Below are positions 1 to 11,021 of a DNA stretch of 64,000 nt, piece after piece (position 1 is the first letter of the stretch; each line of letters opens with the position of its first letter). Source of the DNA: Liolophura sinensis (Eukaryota > Mollusca > Polyplacophora > Chitonida > Chitonidae); NCBI RefSeq assembly GCF_032854445.1, contig NC_088295.1, forward strand, positions 41,033,385-41,097,384. Reading direction: 5' to 3'. The notes under the pieces were generated by a model that had not been told where the DNA came from, did no database searches, and worked only from the letters and a program-made list of their open reading frames with translations. The position numbers and the translations under genes were made by a program.

Positions 1-160
1 ATGATACAAGCACTCACGTCCAGGTAATGATGAATGAAAATGATACAAGCACTCGTGTTCAGGCAATGATGAATAAAAATGATAGAAGCACTAATGCACA
101 GGCAATGATGAATGAACATGAAACAATCGATCATACTGAGGCAATCATGAATGAAAATAA
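1..160. repeat. Minisatellite, ~37-bp unit, in intron 1 of GST-A
   Basis: About four imperfect units built on caggcaatgatgaatgaaa followed by atgatacaagcact. The array begins just downstream (minus sense) of GST-A exon 1, so it lies in its first intron. The same motif recurs at 8800-8998 and 9540-9970 in the GST-B intron and as a relic near 17365 in GST-C. Short open frames across it are products of the periodicity. Confidence 0.75.
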
Positions 161-165
161 CCTAC

Positions 166-298
166 ATGGTTTAAATTTCGGCCATTCATCACGCTCAAAA
201 CGGACGTCTTCATATTCAACTCCGGCCTGGGCAAACACCATTCGGGCCATCTCTCCAAACCCACGGGCATTGAAGTAAATCAGCTTGTATTTTGGCAT
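166..298 (-). CDS. Sigma-class glutathione S-transferase, exon 1 only (GST-A, cut by the left edge)
   Basis: This exon encodes the first 44 residues of a sigma-class GST, beginning [13 protein letters not shown]. Tyr8 is the residue that in this family lowers the pKa of the glutathione thiol, and the FNARG loop belongs to the thioredoxin-fold G-site. The exon is 133 bp, exactly as in the three other GST genes here, and ends one base into a codon before a GTAGGT donor. It resembles GST-C exon 1 closely, with differences near residues 32 and 42-44. The remaining exons would lie to the left of the window. Sequence upstream of the start (about 420-500 and 1530-1690) resembles that upstream of GST-B, so the genes were copied with their 5' flanks. 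Sigma GSTs conjugate glutathione to electrophiles or isomerise prostaglandin H2; the sequence does not decide which. Confidence 0.85.
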
Positions 299-299
299 C

Positions 300-1950
300 T
301 TGGCGATTGCTTAATAAACGTGCAGAGCTCTGTGTGTAAACAATGGTATATTCTTAATTATCTGTCATAAAAATAAAATAAAACACATATGGAACAACTG
401 AGTCCTCTATGAGAACTAGTGAGTCTTCTGCCTTATTCAAGTATCCACGCGGTCCGTAACACAAGATCTTGACGTGTAGGGCCTACACCTATACAACCTG
501 ACAACCCGTGGATCTACAGTTATATGTTTGCTAATCTGGTAGTTGATGTGACCTTATATGGCCTTTGCACTGTTTCATCATCTTCAAACTTAGCCTATTT
601 TAAACATGCGGCATAAAAGCGATGAGCCATAATTTTAAAAGAGGGCAGCAAATATTTCGTATACAAACTTTCGAGAAATTTATTTCGGAACATCCTACTT
701 TCCCCTAGACGTTTACAACCAAGGTCAATTAACATATTACGAGAACCTCTGTCAACGACTGGGTTAACTGAGAAAGAGTAAATGATTAAGCGATCATCTA
801 ATCTAGACAGAACTAATTCACCTCAAATTGCAGCAAAACGTGTAAGGCCAGATACAAAAGTTATCATTTGTTTTTGTTGTCATATTACAAAACTAAGACC
901 ACTCTCTGGGCATGTGTACTTAGAATGCATTCTGGAGCTAATGAACTACCCCATTTCTCGCCCTTCTCCCCAGTGTTATGGTCGAGTATTGTCCTGGCAT
1001 TCCAGAATACTTTTCCGTTCGACTTAAGTGATATGATGAAGTTTATCTCCTTCGTTTGCCTTATTGGGCACTATAAAGGAGAGAGTTTATACCAGCATAT
1101 TCTATTTCAGTCGACACATACCCTTTTAATGATAAAACCGGACACAGCAGAAGACCGTGAATGTGCATACACGGACGTAGTGTAAAATGTGATTCGTGAT
1201 GAATTGTTTACACATGGACACACGAATTCACGGGCTATAGGAGCTGGCAACACTAAAAAGTTCAACACTACTGGAACGGTGGCTTTTCAATTGGCGTCAG
1301 CTATAGAGTTATCTACCTTGACTAGTTTTAAGATGCATACATTTATGTTGATGAATAATATAAGCACACATAGGTCAATATATAGGTCACCGCCAACTGG
1401 TAGGTGTAGTAAAACAACATAAATATAAATATCCTGACAAAAACCTGACTGCCGCACACAATTTCCACCGGCTTGTTTGGTCTTTTCCTTAACTAATTAT
1501 TGTCTTAAAAATACCACAGATTGGGTGGCTACATGACCAGCATAAATGAGATGTGGTTGCTACAGACGCAACTGGGCATAAATCCCAACTGGACATGTTA
1601 TAATTAACAATCGTCCATACTCGACATCGCCTTTCGCCACACGCAGTTCTTTTATACTTACATAGTAACAAGTCTGGACCTCCCACTCAGGCCTACTATG
1701 CGAAGTCTGCACACTAGACGTTCCACCGGCCGACTTTGTGCACCGCGCGAATAACAGACTCCAACGCGAGGCCTAGCCCGAGTATGATCTCTGCCCCAAC
1801 TCAGGGGCTACTTATCGTTTAGAAGAGTAGGCCTACAGATCTGAGCCCTTATCATTGAACGCAGTGTAAAGGGTGGACACAACATACGATCCAAAAAAAT
1901 GCATTTGTTGGCAATGTATAAATGAATATTAGCAGCATTGTGATGAGTGT
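300..1950. other. 5' flank of GST-A, no gene recognised
   Basis: No convincing coding region. The stretch at 1530-1690 (around tgtggttgctacagacgc) resembles 11040-11190 upstream of GST-B, and 1310-1380 (around agttatctaccttga) resembles 18710-18770 upstream of GST-C. This shared sequence may contain 5' UTR exons or promoter elements of the GST paralogues, but no boundaries can be set. Confidence 0.5.
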
Positions 1951-1954
1951 CACG

Positions 1955-2990
1955 CTTGAGGGTAATCTTTATGGGTGTTGATGATAGGTATGTCGTTACC
2001 ATGACAACCACGCAAGTGGATAAATGTGTCCATTACAGACAGAAACTTTATGCGGAAAACACTTGTTGTAGCCCGGACACGAAATCATTCTATTTGTATA
2101 CTATATATAAGGAAAATGGCTATCTGGTTACCATGACAGCCGCGAAAATGGACAAATATATGTCGCGACACGTCTTCATCTGTGTATCTATATATGTATC
2201 CACCAAAAATTAAAACTCTGTGTGGAAAACTGTTGGAGTTATAGCCCGGACACAAAAACATATCTATTTATATAGTGTACACAGGGAAAATGGCAATCTG
2301 GTAAACATGACAACCGCGTAAATAGACAAATGTGAGTCGCGACACATCATCATCTGTTCATGTATGATTCACCAAGAATGAAAACTACACGCAGACAACA
2401 GTTGGAGTTATAGCCCGGACACGAAATCATATCTATCTATATAGTATGGTAAGGGAGACTGGCGATCTGGTAACCATGACAATCGCGGAAATGAATAAAT
2501 GTGAATCGCGACATATCGTCATTTGTGTATGTATGTATCCACCAAAAATGAAAACTCTACGCGGAAATCAGTTCATCATCAATCATCATCTGTTCATGTA
2601 TGATTCACCAAGAATGAAAACTACACGCAGACAACAGTTGGAGTTATAGTCCGGAAACGAAATCATATCTATTTATATAGTATATATAAGGAAAATGGTT
2701 ATCTGGTTACCATGACAATCGCAAAACTGGACAAATGTGAGTCGCGAAACATCGTTATCTGTGTATTTATGTCTCCACCAAAAATTAAAACTCTTATGTG
2801 GAAAACTGTTGAAATTATAGCCCATACACGAAACCATATCTATATATATAGTGTACATAGGAAAATGGAAATCTGCTAACCACAACGGCGGAAATGGACA
2901 AATGTGAGTCGCGACACATCGCATCTGTGTACGTATGTATTCACCAAAAACTCTGTGTGGAAAACTGTTGTTGTTATAACCTGGACACTA
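1955..2990. repeat. Tandem array of ~170-bp units
   Basis: About six diverged copies. The landmark gttggagttatagcccgg recurs near 2062 (partial), 2232, 2400, 2637, 2808 and 2966, giving steps of about 171, 168, 237, 171 and 158 bp. Each unit also contains ccatgacaaccgcg and gagtcgcgacacatc. The longer third step holds an extra partial copy (2575-2640). The 60-90-residue frames here are shadows of the repeat. The array resembles a short satellite block. Confidence 0.8.
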
Positions 2991-3450
2991 ATACAGACAC
3001 ACAGACGGACAAAGTCGCTACAACATAATACGCTCCGGCAAATGGCGTGGACATATAAAGAGACAGATAACTCGAATATACCAACATTACGAAACTGAGC
3101 AACGACCTACTCCGACGTGTGCATCACTTTATATGTGTCTAAATTCATTTAAACTTTAATTTGAAGTTGTTACTGAACAAGTATGTACTGTTCCAAGTAT
3201 ATAATAGAAACCTGGTAAATTCCACGCAGTTTGCCTGTGTTTATTTCTTAAAATTTTTCTTCAGTTTGTGTTTCACACATGTTGTTGTGTTATATAAGTG
3301 CAGTATAGCTACGCTATTCCTTTGAAGTTGTAGGTTTGATTCAGTTCATCCACATGTAGTGTAGGCATCATATATATCTAACTATGAATCTCAGGATGCA
3401 AAAAGCTCAGTTATTTATTCTAAATAATCCATCAAGCGCGTTGTTAGCGC
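2990..3450. other. Non-coding, nothing recognised
   Basis: AT-rich sequence between the tandem array and a decayed SINE. No exon, repeat or RNA gene is seen. Confidence 0.4.
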
Positions 3451-3650
3451 AAATGTGTTATACCCAAGAACATTTCACTTACACGTGGGAGGCCAGAATT
3501 TTGGTGGGTAAAACCAGCGCAGAGTCTGGAAGAAACACATAACCATACGTAGATAATGCATGACTTTCCCACACACGACCGGAAAGGAAGCCAGCATGAA
3601 CTGGATTTGAACTCAGACTAACGGTGACTCCATAAGTAAACTGGCAGCCT
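3450..3650 (-). mobile_element. Degenerate copy of the common SINE
   Basis: Aligns in order with the better copies: aagaacatttcactt, then ggaggccagaattttggtggg, cgaccggaaaggaagccagc and a tRNA-like stretch near actcagactaacggtgac. Strongly diverged, so an old insertion. Confidence 0.6.
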
Positions 3651-4019
3651 TGAACATTTATTCCAGTTTATTAAGCGCGTACGTGTAACATTAAATTGTA
3701 CATGAATACATGTGATCGTTACAATGGTGTCCTTTGAGGTCTCCTATTTAAAGAGATTTTTTTCTATATCCTATGTGTGATTGTGATTTCAATCAACGTC
3801 GCAACTTATTACTGCAAAAACTCGCGTGTCAAGAGTATCCCTTTACTCTTAGTTTCTTAAGTTTTATAATGAGTATAATTCTCTTGTAAGTAAACACAGG
3901 CAGAGCATCCAGAGCCCTGGCACTCATGATTATGTCTAATTCCGCTTAACCCGGGGCTAGGGGCTAGGGGCAAGGGGGAGAATTAAAATAGATCGCCATC
4001 ATTGAAAACGGTTGAATCT

Positions 4020-4612
4020 ATGCCAGCATTCATATTCCAACCGTCCACCAAGATGGACCTTCTAGGTCTATAATCGCAAGGCCAATTCCCAAAATGACAT
4101 TTAACACAAACTACCACAGAACTGAGAAAAATATATAAAGTATGAGAATATTTATTCATTTATTTATTTGACGCCGGTGTTTTACGCCATACTCAAGAAT
4201 ATTTCACTTATACGACGGCGGCCAGCATTGTGGTGGGAGGAAACAGGGTAGAGCCCGGGGGGAAACCCACGACCATCAGCAGGTTGCTGGCAGACCTTCC
4301 CACTTACGACCGCAGAGGAATCCAGTATGAGCTGGACTTGAACTCACAGCGACCGCATTGGTCAGAGGCTCCTGGGTCATTACGCTGCTCTAGCGCGCTA
4401 ACCGACTGAGCCACGGAGGCCCCAGTATAAGAATAGGACGGAATCATGCAAAGAAAAGCAGTCAACAATTTTCAGTGATGGTGGAAAGGCGTATTTTCTT
4501 GGCGACTGATTGAAATCTAAGTTTTCGATAATAAAACATGTATCTCAGTTGCGCTTTGATTGCAATTATTCATATATGCAACGTGATATATCAACACGAT
4601 GAATATACCATC
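4020..4612 (-). repeat. Unclassified repeat, copy 1, split by a SINE
   Basis: The blocks around aatcgcaaggccaattccca and gtcaacaattttcagtgatg recur at 4970-5220 and 16440-16790. In copies 1 and 3 the unit lies directly after a reverse-transcriptase relic (reading on the minus strand), so it is probably the downstream part of the same retroelement. A SINE at 4151-4423 interrupts this copy. Confidence 0.65.
4151..4423 (-). mobile_element. tRNA-derived SINE, nearly full length, with target-site duplication
   Basis: In minus sense the element starts ggcctccgtggctcagtcgg (tRNA-like head with an A-box), has a B-box-like gagttcaagtcc, a body containing gtgaaatattcttgagta, and ends in an (aaat)n tail. 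The flanks agtatgagaata (4139-4150) and agtataagaata (4424-4435) form a 12-bp duplication with one mismatch, as expected of LINE-driven insertion. This is one of the best copies in the window. Confidence 0.88.
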
Positions 4613-4613
4613 C

Positions 4614-4874
4614 CTAGACACAATCATGAAGCACAGTGCTTTGGTAAAATCTGCGAGAGAGGAAATCGTTTTGATCTTTGAACAAATATATGTCCAGATA
4701 AGATGTACCATCTGGAGAGTGTATGGTTTCCTTTAAATCCAGCGAAAAAGGATACATATTTTTCACAGCCTTTGCTATATATGGATTGTTTAAAGCTAGC
4801 AGACCATCAATATACCGTTTAGTGAATGGGAAAGATCTGGTCTGATGTGGATTTCTCTTTAACAGTTTCTGCAT
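4614..4874 (-). pseudogene. Reverse-transcriptase relic (retroelement fragment), copy 1
   Basis: An 86-codon frame contains RYIDGLLALNNPY, then LDLKETIHSPDGTSYLDIYL. This matches the region around the YxDD catalytic box of a reverse transcriptase of a Penelope-like or related single-RT type common in invertebrates. The box reads YIDG, so the second catalytic aspartate is lost. The fragment ends at a deletion relative to the copy at 16806. It is a dead element; the exact clade is uncertain. Confidence 0.6.
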
Positions 4875-4969
4875 ATAGTCATTTAGTCATACGAGAACAG
4901 GCATACGTCAGCCAAAAGCGGGGCACAATTTGCACTCGGTTATACACTGTTGATATATGGTTTATATAG

Positions 4970-5220
4970 AAATATAAGCGTCATGTCCGGCATTCGTATA
5001 CCATTTGTAGTCCGTAAAGGGAGTTCCAAGTCGATAATCGCAAGATCCATTTCCAAAACAACGTTTAACACTAGCTCCCAAAGACAAAGGTATGTAAGAA
5101 ATTATACAAATAGGAAATTATACAAAAGCCGGTAACACACAACAGAAAAGCGGTCATCAGTTTTCAATGATGCCGGGCAGACAGTGGATATTCCAGACAT
5201 GAATTCCATATCAAACTTCA
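4970..5220 (-). repeat. Unclassified repeat, copy 2
   Basis: Shares the order cattcgta, ataatcgcaagatccatttcc, aacaacgtttaacac and agcggtcatcagttttc with copies at 4020-4612 and 16440-16790. No RT fragment adjoins this copy. Confidence 0.55.
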
Positions 5221-5960
5221 AATTCGTAGTCCATGAAAAGCTTTGCCTTTCAAGTTTAAGTAGCGGCGAGCAGCTTAATTGAACACCGATACAATTAATT
5301 ACGAAATCCTATCAATTAAATCTATGAGGTATATTAGTATAGACATTAGAGATATCTCAAGTAGAGATCTCTAGATTACTGTACTTCTTGTAATGCCTTC
5401 GTTTAGAGTGTAGTTGAAAGTTTGGTGGTACAGCTTCTTGATCCAGCAGTAAAGCGAGCTTTATATGGGGATTTATGCATTTTTGGAATCCAGTAAAGAT
5501 CTGAGCCCATTTGCACGAAGCCCTTTTAACGTTAAGAGCACGTGACATGGCCATCAGTACTTTGGGCATTAGGTTGTCATAGTAATTACATGCTCTTCAC
5601 TTTAAGAGGGCTTCATGCAAGTGAGTCCTGGCATATCAGTGTGACGGGAATGTACCGATACACATCTGTGTTTGAAAGTGATTTTTTTTAAAATAGTTCC
5701 CGCAGAGTATAGGTCGTTATAGAATACGCTGATATTGAGGCATATGTTATAGTTAAGCTCCTCTACAAGAACTGGATGGTACTAATTCTTGCAGACAATA
5801 GAATATTATAAGGAGTTTGGTCCACAGAAATAATACTGTATTTTCTCTGAAGGTCATCAAGTACATTTCGCATGGTATGGCATCCTTCAGAACGTGTTTG
5901 TCTGTCACATTAGCATTAGTAATGATATGGTCCATTGCATACACAACCTTTTTCAACAGT
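5221..5960. other. Non-coding spacer, nothing recognised
   Basis: Several short frames occur on both strands, but none shows a family motif or splice context. It lies between repeat copy 2 and a SINE, downstream of GST-B. Confidence 0.4.
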
Positions 5961-5962
5961 AT

Positions 5963-6220
5963 ATTTATTCATTTATTTATTTGATTTTACGCCGTACTCA
6001 AGAATATTTCACTTACATGACGGTGGTCAGCATTATGGTGGAAGGTAACTGGGCAGAACCTGGGGAAAACCCACGGCCATCCGCAGATTGCTCACAGATC
6101 TTCCCACGTACTGCCGGAAAGGAAGCCAGCATGAGGTTGGCTTGAACTCACAGTGACTGCATTGCTGACAGACTCCTGGGTCATGGCGCCTGGCTGGCAC
6201 GCTAACTACCTCGGCCACCC
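5963..6220 (-). mobile_element. SINE copy with diverged head
   Basis: Tail (tttattcatttatttattt), body (gtactcaagaatatttcact) and tRNA-like head (ending ggccaccc) are present in minus orientation. The body differs from other copies by many substitutions. It lies about 300 bp past the end of GST-B. Confidence 0.8.
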
Positions 6221-6521
6221 TATTTCTTCAGTTGCGTCAGGACGTCCGTTACGATTTATTCATTGCTTATTTCATGCCCAGGTGAATAAGAGGTTTAAAA
6301 CTTTAAAATTATATAACTGTATGTAGCACATCTTAAATTATGGGGCAAAAGTACAACGCGGTCTGATTATTATGGAGTAAACAAAATAATTCTTGTTCAA
6401 GTTGTCTTGACTATGCCATGTGTTCACTATCACAGAGCATATACATGAGCGTTTTCGTATTACTAATACATTAGTAAAAGTATTAAAAGTAAGTGAAACG
6501 CTTTGTAGAATTATGCTGCAA

Positions 6522-9352
6522 TCACGGACGCGTGGCAATCCAAGCGGCTATTTTGGGTAAAGATTCCACTCGCTTGCCATGTTCCTTCACATGGGAGTAT
6601 TTGGTGGCGAAATCCTCAGGCAGTTGACTCCAAATGCAGCTCATGACACGCATAAGAGTAAAGTCGGCCCAAATCACCTGAAAGTGTAAGTAATTAAAGT
6701 AAAGCATGTCACATTCGACAAGTATTCTAGTCCACAGCTTCAATTATGAAAGCCAGTAGCGGTCAGGCCTGCGTGTTTTCGTCTTTACTGCTGATTATTT
6801 AGACAAGAAATAATTGCGAAAAGACGAGGCAAAAGTAGGATGCGAGGTAAAAGTATAAAAGGACGAAACAAAAGTACAAAAAATGTGAAAGTGCGATGTG
6901 GCAAAACCCAGTTGTATTGTTTCGCTCATTCTTACATTTACCCCACATGCACTTTGGTCTCTTCCTTTCGTTGTTTCATACTTTCGCATCTTTTTTTTTC
7001 TTGTCTAAATAAACAGCAGATATGACGAAAGCTCGCATTGCCGCTACCCTCTTCCATAGTAATGGTATTGTCGTATTATTCCACTAATATCATACAACCC
7101 ACTAGCACACAATAATTTCAGGGAACTGATCATTTGTCCACTAGTGTTATAAATAACCACATCAGAAAAAGTTCTTTCCAGGAATACAAGGACGCGCAAT
7201 AATGATGATCTTGCATTTGAAAAGGCAGACATATATCTACATATATTGTTACATATACGGTGGTGTCAAACCCAACTTACCCCTTCTCCAACCAAAAAGC
7301 CACTCTTGCTCTCCTCAAGGGTCGACTCGAACTTAGCCAAAAATTTGGGAACGGTTTCTTCGTGCAACTTTTTAACCAACTCTGTCTGAAATAAACACAA
7401 GAAATAAAAAACACTGATAGCTCCTTATTTAATCTGAAGAAGAAATGAAAGAATATGAGATCGATGGAATGAAATCTACTTTGCCATTTTTCCTGCGTCA
7501 ACACAGAAAGAACAATGACCTGGCGGGATATATTTTTCTAGACTAAATGAGGTTAAAAGATGCCGACAAGACTTCGTGTAAGCCGATTACTCTTAGTACT
7601 GCAGGACGCTGGTTTTGGTTATTACAGCTTTAAAAACAACTTTATTACGGATAGCACCGGAACTGGGGGGGGGGGCGCCAAACTGGTCCCGCGTCCCCAC
7701 AATGTTCATCGATGACGTCAGTACCGAATATTCCCGACCATTGACGGGAAAATGTGCATAAACCAAACGGGTTATTAACAAATATAAAATATGCCTCAAA
7801 ATTTTTTTCTCATTTTTATTGGCATATTGGCATATCTTTCTTCATTTTGCTAACACCATACTCTTCATTTTATTGTCTCATTTCATGCATGCTTTGAAAC
7901 ACATGATCACTACAACTTTTGTGATCTACCTTTTTCGGTTTCTCTGCATGTTGGGCTTCATATGTGGATTTGGCCAGGTCATAAACCGCGCCAACAAACA
8001 TATCCACCTGAGCTTCCTCGAGCCGAGTTTTCCCAGCCAGGCCTAGAAGGCAAATCAGACAGAAATGTACGTAATGAATGAATGTTAACGCGCAAAAAGG
8101 TAATGAGTGATTCAAAACTTCACGCCTTAGCTGTGTATAGAAATAAACTTAATCACTGAATGAATGTATACACTATGAAAAGTTCCTTTTTTATTCCAGT
8201 GTGTAAGGTGATAAACATACAAACATTGCAATTCCTAGAGGAACGAAGTTGGCGTTTCTCTCCATGTAAAGAGATGGACAATGTTATAAACCAACGATGC
8301 ATTTTGTATCACACGGGAATTCCCTGACGTACCAAACTCCCTGGCCAGATATCGGGTAATGGCGGCACTGTCAGCTAACTGTACACCATCGACTTCAAGA
8401 ACCGGGGCCTGCCCAAATGGTGCGTCTGAAACCCAAGCACAATGTAACAGCTCATACAGTACAATCACGCGTATATCGCTGGTGTCCAGCATGTCATTTT
8501 TATCCCGAATGAATGTGAACATTAAGTTTTCAGAGTATATCATGTCTTCCTTATTTCTATTATTTAACACATCACAACTAAACTAATACTGCATGCTTTA
8601 TTTGCGCCATCGCTGCAGTAACACACAAAAACTGTCCGATACAAACGTTGTATTAGCTAAATATATATATACATCCAAAAAATCGATTTCGACACCGATT
8701 AACGTTTTGAGCGTAACAGCATTACCATTTTTTCTCATCTGAAACGGCATTGTGCTTCCTCCACCCATAAAACTTAGTTTTACGTATGTGATTTGCATAC
8801 ACTGACAATGGTAAATGATAACTGGTACAAGCACCTCACATGCAATGATAAATGAAAATGGTATAAGCACCTAATAAACAATATTTGTGGAAATGGTACA
8901 AGCACCTCACAGACAATGATCAATGAAAATGACACGAACACCTTACAGACAATGATAAACAAAAATAGTACAAGCACTTCGCAGACAATGATCAACTAGA
9001 ATCCGGATGTCTGTAATACCCTAATTCGATCCTTCAGTATTTCCAAGAATGAATTACGACATGAATTGCCCAACTGTATTTAGACTTAAGCATGCAAAAG
9101 ATTAGATGTTAAGAACAACTTACGCTAAGTTTCATGTAAATATGTTCAGTTCTTTAGGAAGAGTTGCATGGATAAAATCTGAATACAAGGAAAAGAAGTA
9201 TGACACAGGGTCTTAAATGGGGGGTAATTATGAAAAGCATGCACAAGTTCATATAATATGGTAAGTTTCATCAAAACCGGCACAGTGGTTTGAGAGGATG
9301 TTGATGGACAAAATCTTGTCTACAGCCAGACAGACAGAAGGACGGACGGACG

Positions 9353-9403
<51 letters not shown>

Positions 9404-10117
9404 GGACGGACGGACGGACGGACGGACGGACGGACGGACGGACAGACGGACGGACAGACAGACAGACAGACAGACAGAAGGACGGACAGACAGAATGAAA
9501 GAAAGTGTGATTCTAGTGTATCCCCATTAAATTCATTGATGAGGGTATAATGGTACAAGTACCCCACAGACAACGATAAATGAAAATGGCACATAGCACC
9601 TCACAGACAATGATACATGAAATATATATATCAGACACTGATAAATGAAAATATAAATGAAAAGGACACATGCATCTCAGAGACAATGATAAATGAAAAT
9701 GTCATATAGCACCTCACAGACAATGATACAGGAAATATTACAAGCACTTCACAGACTATGATAAATGAAAGTATAAATGCAAAGGACACATGCATCTCAG
9801 AGACAATGATAAATGAAAATGGCATATAGCACCTCACAGACAACGGTACAGGAAATATTACAAGCACCTCACAGACTATGATAAATGAAAGTATAAATGC
9901 AAAGGACACATGCATCTCAGAGACAATGATAAATGAAAATGACGCATGCATCTCACGCACAATGATAAATGGAAAAAGGCTTACTTGGTTTATATTTCGG
10001 CCATTCTTCGGCTTCACAACAGATATCTTCATATTCAACCCCGGCCTGGGCAAACACCATACAAGCAAGCTCTGCAATCCCACGGGCATTGAAATGAATC
10101 AGCTTGTACTTTGGCAT
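6522..10117 (-). CDS. Sigma-class glutathione S-transferase, five coding exons, catalytic Tyr8 replaced by His (GST-B)
   Basis: Coding exons on the minus strand are 9985-10117, 8333-8425, 7930-8042, 7281-7385 and 6522-6677 (133, 93, 113, 105 and 156 bp), giving 199 residues, the usual length of the family. All introns fit GT-AG and the phases equal those of GST-C. Exon 1 begins [13 protein letters not shown], so residue 8 is His where sigma GSTs have the catalytic Tyr. The N-terminal thioredoxin-like part continues with [19 protein letters not shown], where the cis-Pro and the ADS glutathione-contact segment are kept. The helical C-terminal half runs from [15 protein letters not shown] to [12 protein letters not shown]. 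The frame is otherwise intact, so this is not an obvious pseudogene. Thiol activation may be reduced, as in lens S-crystallins derived from sigma GSTs. Introns contain a MITE (intron 4) and tandem repeats (intron 1). Confidence 0.88.
6779..7028. mobile_element. MITE-like palindromic element in intron 4 of GST-B
   Basis: Ends are inverted copies: ctgattatttagacaagaaa at the left, and its imperfect complement at 6997-7028. The inner sequence is also partly palindromic (aaagtacaaaaa and cgaaac motifs on both strands). Small non-coding elements of this form are DNA-transposon derivatives. No target-site duplication was resolved. Confidence 0.55.
8800..8998. repeat. Minisatellite in intron 1 of GST-B, first block
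   Basis: About five units of ~36 bp based on acctcacagacaatgataaa and tgaaaatggtacaagc. Same family as 1-160 and 9540-9970. Confidence 0.75.
9331..9492. repeat. (GACA)n/(GACG)n microsatellite
   Basis: About 160 bp of pure four-base repeat with alternating blocks of gaca and gacg, inside intron 1 of GST-B. The long frames on both strands here are repeat artefacts. Confidence 0.95.
9540..9970. repeat. Minisatellite in intron 1 of GST-B, second block
   Basis: Units based on cacctcacagacaatgataa with variants. A higher-order ~120-bp unit is visible, since the string gacacatgcatctcagagac recurs at about 9665, 9785 and 9905. It ends about 15 bp from the exon 1 donor at 9984. Confidence 0.8.
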
Positions 10118-10759
10118 CTTGTTGATTGATGGTTCAGACCTGTATCAGGAGATAGTAAACAATGACATATTCGTAACTAGTTGTGGTACTTGTGAGTCCT
10201 TTGTCTTATGTACGGTCCACAAACCAAAATCTTCCCATGCAACTCCACAACATGCGGGTCGACCACTATACCACATATTCCGCCAGTAGTCACATAATAC
10301 AGCCATTGCAGTTATACAGATGACCTGTCGTATAAAAGTGAACACCCTTTAAACAAACATTTTGAAAAACATACTCCGTAACGTTTGACTTCCTCATTAT
10401 ACATGTGGCACAGTCACAAGGTTTCATGTCAGCACGAATAGTTTATAATCACTGGTCCGTGTAGCACTTTGCATGCCAGAACAAAAACTTAATAAAAAAA
10501 ATACCGCTTAACTCATCTAACACAATATTGTTTGTAAATAATTGGATGACAAAATATATACTATTATACTAATTCAGCTCAAACGCAATACATGTATGTC
10601 CAATCCAGAAATATTCCACAGCGATTCCATCCATAACACACGTTTCTTACCGCTTTTCTTCTGTCATATTACAACGTTTAGCCCACTCCCAGAGAATGTG
10701 TATACAGGGTGTAGTCCATAAATAAACTAGACAACCCTAACGATCGATCGTATATGGGA

Positions 10760-11021
10760 TATTTATTTATTTATATACTTGATTGATGTTTTACGGCTTA
10801 CTAGAGAATATTTCACTTACACGACGGCGGTCAGCATTATCGTGGGAGGAAACCCGAGGGAAACCCACCACCATTCACAGGTTGCTGGAAGACCCATCCC
10901 CCTACGGCCGGAGAGGAAGCTAGCAGGAGCTGGACTTCAACTCAAAGCGACCGCATTGGTAAGAGGCTCCAAGGTCATTACCTCGCGCTGGAGCGCGAAC
11001 AACCTTGGTCAGGGAGGTCCC
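10760..11021 (-). mobile_element. SINE copy upstream of GST-B
   Basis: Minus-oriented: (ttta)n tail, body with agaatatttcacttacacga, and head ending cttggtcagggaggtcccc. Diverged in the head. It lies about 640 bp upstream of the GST-B start codon. Confidence 0.82.

Noticed and set aside
4380-4423. tRNA-like sequence with A- and B-box motifs (also at 40180-40236 and 60140-60203)
   Set aside because: These are heads of SINE copies joined to the SINE body, not standalone tRNA genes.
9271-9594. Long frames on both strands rich in repeated Cys-Leu-Ser-Val or Thr-Asp-Gly-Arg
   Set aside because: Direct translation of the (GACA/GACG)n microsatellite; no gene.
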